From Desulfuromonas sp. KJ2020 (GTDB lineage: Bacteria; Desulfobacterota; Desulfuromonadia; Desulfuromonadales; SZUA-540), in assembly GCF_024197615.1 (NCBI RefSeq), contig NZ_JAKUKE010000003.1:1141436-1205435 (forward strand): a stretch of DNA of 64,000 nucleotides. Reading direction: 5' to 3'. This document shows, one piece after another, positions 62,143-64,000 of this stretch. Position 1 is the first letter of the stretch. Each line of letters begins with the position of its first letter. Under the pieces are notes generated by a model that was not told where the DNA came from, did no database searches, and worked only from the letters and a program-made list of their open reading frames with translations. A program made the position numbers and the translations under genes.

Positions 62143-63798
62143 TCAGCCTTTAAGAACTTTAAGAAGGTGGGGAACCAGCTGCTTTTTGCGAGAAAGAACC
62201 CCTTTGAGTTCAAAGAGATTTTCCTCTACCTGGGGATAACCGATCACGTAGGGCAGTTCTTTACCCCCCTGAGCCAGCAGAAGGCTGGTCTCCTGAACGA
62301 TATCGGTAACAAGCAAGCCGACGGTGTCGAGCTTGCGTTCTTTTTTCAGCGCAGCCAACTCTTTGGTGATCTGTTCTTTCAAGGAGTGGAATTCGTGGAA
62401 ACTGACAACCTCCACCTGGCCGAGGCCAAAAACACGTTCATCGGCCTTGTATTCCTTGAAATCGGCAAGGATCAGATGTCTGACGGAAGGATGAGCCGCC
62501 AGCGCACTGCCGGCGCTGAAAATGCGACGTCCGAACTCATAAGGATCGAGACCGGCAAGTTGGCCAAGCCAGGTGGCAATTTCCCGGTCGGTGTCGGTGG
62601 TCGTAGGGGATTTGAGTATGACCGTATCGGAAAGCAGACCGGCCAGCATCAGACCGGCAATAGCCCTTTCCGGCTCTCTCCCCGCCTGCCGATAAAGGGT
62701 AGCCACCAGGGAACAGGTGCTGCCCAGCGGCTGATTAATAAAACGGATCGGATGATCGGTATGAAAATTCCCCAGGCGATGGTGATCGATGACCTCCATA
62801 ATTTCGACCTTGTCGGCCCCGGCCACAGCCTGGGACAGTTCATTGTGGTCCACCAGGATGAGCTTGGCCTGGGATGGGGACAGCAGATTGCTTTTGGTGG
62901 CCACCGCCGCCACCCTGCCCTCGCCATCAAGAACCACGACGCCAGGGTCTTTGGAGTGCAACAGCTTCAGGCGCAAATCATCCAGACGATCCTGCAGGCC
63001 GACACTTTGGTGATCGGACGTCACCAGTTCACGGACGGGAGTGGACAGCCGGGTCAGCCAGGCACTGGTCGCCGTATCAAAGGGCGTTGAGAGAATCGTG
63101 ACCCCTTTTTCCCGGGCCAGCTTGAGCATATCCGGCGACACCGGCAGACTGGCGGTGACAATGAGGAGGCGCACCCCCATTTCGACCGCCTGTCTCTGAA
63201 TATTCTCGCGGTCTCCCGTCACCAGAACCATGTCGCGCGGGTTGCATCCCTTAACACGCTCCCGGAAGGTGGCAGAGGCCATAGCGCCGACATAGAGGTT
63301 GAGTTCCTCCACTTTGTCACCAGCCCCCTCGGCCTGACAGAGAATGCTGGCCTTGAGACACTGGCGAATGGAGTCTACCGAGGCAATAACCCGACGGATC
63401 TCGCTCTCCTGCCGCGGGATCAGAAACCGCTCGGACACTTTTTTCAAAAACAGCAGTCCCAGCGGCTGCCGATCGTCGTCGATCACCGGCAACAGGCGGA
63501 TGTTATGCAGGTGAAAGAGTTCCAGGGCCCGTGACAGGGGCGCATTACCCGAAATGGTGACCACGTGTTCACCGACCACATCCTTGACCCTGGGATAGAC
63601 ATCCATGAGGAGTTGAGGCCTGGGTAGCGCCAGTTCATCCAGCACGAATTCGGTTTGACGGTTCAAGTCACCGGCCCTCGCCGCCTGCACCTGCGGCACC
63701 CCCTGCAGCTGTTTGAGACGGGCATAGGCCATGGCGCTGCAGACGGAGTCGGTATCCGGATTTTTATGCCCTATCACATAAACGGTTTCTTTACTCAT
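62143..63798 (-). CDS. CBS/DRTGG-domain manganese-dependent inorganic pyrophosphatase
   Basis: The 551-residue protein is a family II pyrophosphatase: it has VIGHKNPDTDSVCSAMAYA at the start, VDHNELSQ, and the DHH motif VIDHHRLGNFHT, then a DHHA2 domain at the end. A regulatory insert (about 70-310) has two CBS domains around a DRTGG domain, as in the CBS-type enzymes of Desulfitobacterium and Clostridium, where adenine nucleotides and Ap4A regulate activity. It clears pyrophosphate from biosynthesis. It is the last gene upstream of its terminator. Confidence 0.92.
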   Translation of the reverse strand: MSKETVYVIGHKNPDTDSVCSAMAYARLKQLQGVPQVQAARAGDLNRQTEFVLDELALPRPQLLMDVYPRVKDVVGEHVVTISGNAPLSRALELFHLHNIRLLPVIDDDRQPLGLLFLKKVSERFLIPRQESEIRRVIASVDSIRQCLKASILCQAEGAGDKVEELNLYVGAMASATFRERVKGCNPRDMVLVTGDRENIQRQAVEMGVRLLIVTASLPVSPDMLKLAREKGVTILSTPFDTATSAWLTRLSTPVRELVTSDHQSVGLQDRLDDLRLKLLHSKDPGVVVLDGEGRVAAVATKSNLLSPSQAKLILVDHNELSQAVAGADKVEIMEVIDHHRLGNFHTDHPIRFINQPLGSTCSLVATLYRQAGREPERAIAGLMLAGLLSDTVILKSPTTTDTDREIATWLGQLAGLDPYEFGRRIFSAGSALAAHPSVRHLILADFKEYKADERVFGLGQVEVVSFHEFHSLKEQITKELAALKKERKLDTVGLLVTDIVQETSLLLAQGGKELPYVIGYPQVEENLFELKGVLSRKKQLVPHLLKVLKG

Positions 63799-63834
63799 GC
63801 CATGAATTTCCTTCCAAACTGGACACTCTGAATT

Positions 63835-64000
63835 TTATTGACGCATGGTTCCTTTGACGTCTCCCAGCCCGATAACCTTTTCGACAAGCCCTTTAACCGG
63901 CCTGCCGCTGGCATCCATCCACATAAAGACATCGCCGCCGGCCGTTTCAAAGACATCCGGATCAAGTATCACCTTGACCAGATGCCCGCCTGCCGGGAAA
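63835..64000 (-). CDS. C-terminal fragment of a gene running off the window
   Basis: The last 54 residues of an open frame, ending in a TAA at 63835, are visible: FPAGGHLVKVILDPDVFETA, then a VFMWMDASGRPVKGLVEKV segment. The pattern of strands with W-x-D-x-x-G-R-P-V-K resembles the end of DUF3108-type periplasmic proteins, but the fragment is too short to be sure. It lies 37 nt upstream of the pyrophosphatase start and is probably in the same operon. Confidence 0.5.
   Translation of the reverse strand, partial: FPAGGHLVKVILDPDVFETAGGDVFMWMDASGRPVKGLVEKVIGLGDVKGTMRQ

Overview
The window looks like chromosomal core DNA from a delta-proteobacterium of the Desulfuromonadales type (Geobacter/Desulfuromonas/Pelobacter relatives). 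The clues are a periplasmic triheme cytochrome c7 of the PpcA kind, a four-subunit 2-oxoacid:ferredoxin oxidoreductase, a malic enzyme fused to a phosphotransacetylase-like domain, cofactor-independent phosphoglycerate mutase of the ApgM type, sigma-54 promoters, GAF-rich signalling proteins and a methyl-accepting protein. I see no insertion sequences, prophage, CRISPR array, rRNA or tRNA. Composition was not computed, but looks even and moderately GC-rich. Fifty-six complete protein genes and one partial gene can be supported. Many are packed into operons with 1-4 nt overlaps.

Layout. 0-3.7 kb: a GAF/HisKA/HD-GYP-like signalling protein, then RsmE and a HolC-like protein. 3.7-6.5 kb: korDABC. 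6.7-15.9 kb: a tight five-gene run, mutS-amidase-glnD-xerD-apgM. 16.1-17.7 kb: an unknown protein and a CDF metal exporter. 17.7-24.3 kb: a GAF chemoreceptor, 6-phosphofructokinase, ROK glucokinase, ExbB/ExbD, LapA, HIT and a phosphoesterase. 24.3-28.6 kb: malic enzyme and threonine synthase. 28.7-30.6 kb: glnB-glnA. 30.7-39.5 kb: Nudix, DUF2148, exonuclease, a DUF3187 outer-membrane protein, paired Gate-domain proteins, SppA, ZIP transporter, LpxH, YihY, and YtxH/DUF948 small proteins. 39.6-46.2 kb: a pair of M16 peptidases, Lon and a second phosphofructokinase. 46.2-48.5 kb: HypF. 48.6-54.9 kb: a DASS dicarboxylate-type transporter with an NtrC-family regulator and its sensor kinase. 55-64 kb: a polyprenyl synthase, a FixH-like protein, a membrane-bound Xre regulator with an EF-hand tail, cytochrome c7, a HAD phosphatase, an outer-membrane protein, a candidate small RNA, a DUF4015 glycosidase-like protein and a CBS-containing Mn-pyrophosphatase.

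The most interesting signal is regulatory. A 16-bp palindrome, TGGC-N8-GCCA with an A/T-rich centre, occurs upstream of the DASS transporter (two copies), in the gap between sensor kinase and regulator (two copies, same 64-bp offset) and upstream of the malic enzyme 26 kb away (one copy). Both the transporter and the malic enzyme also carry near-consensus sigma-54 promoters about 150-250 bp from these sites. Together they suggest a regulon in which a periplasmic-sensing kinase and a sigma-54 activator switch on C4-dicarboxylate uptake and malate-to-pyruvate conversion, while the regulator limits its own transcription. This is inferred from sequence and not demonstrated.

Other points: a compact candidate small RNA with its own promoter, two hairpins and an exposed CCCCTCC loop; a nearly complete nitrogen-signalling set (GlnD, GlnB, GlnA) with a probable sigma-54 promoter ahead of glnB; a probable leaderless lpxH mRNA; and two phosphofructokinases with different active-site signatures.
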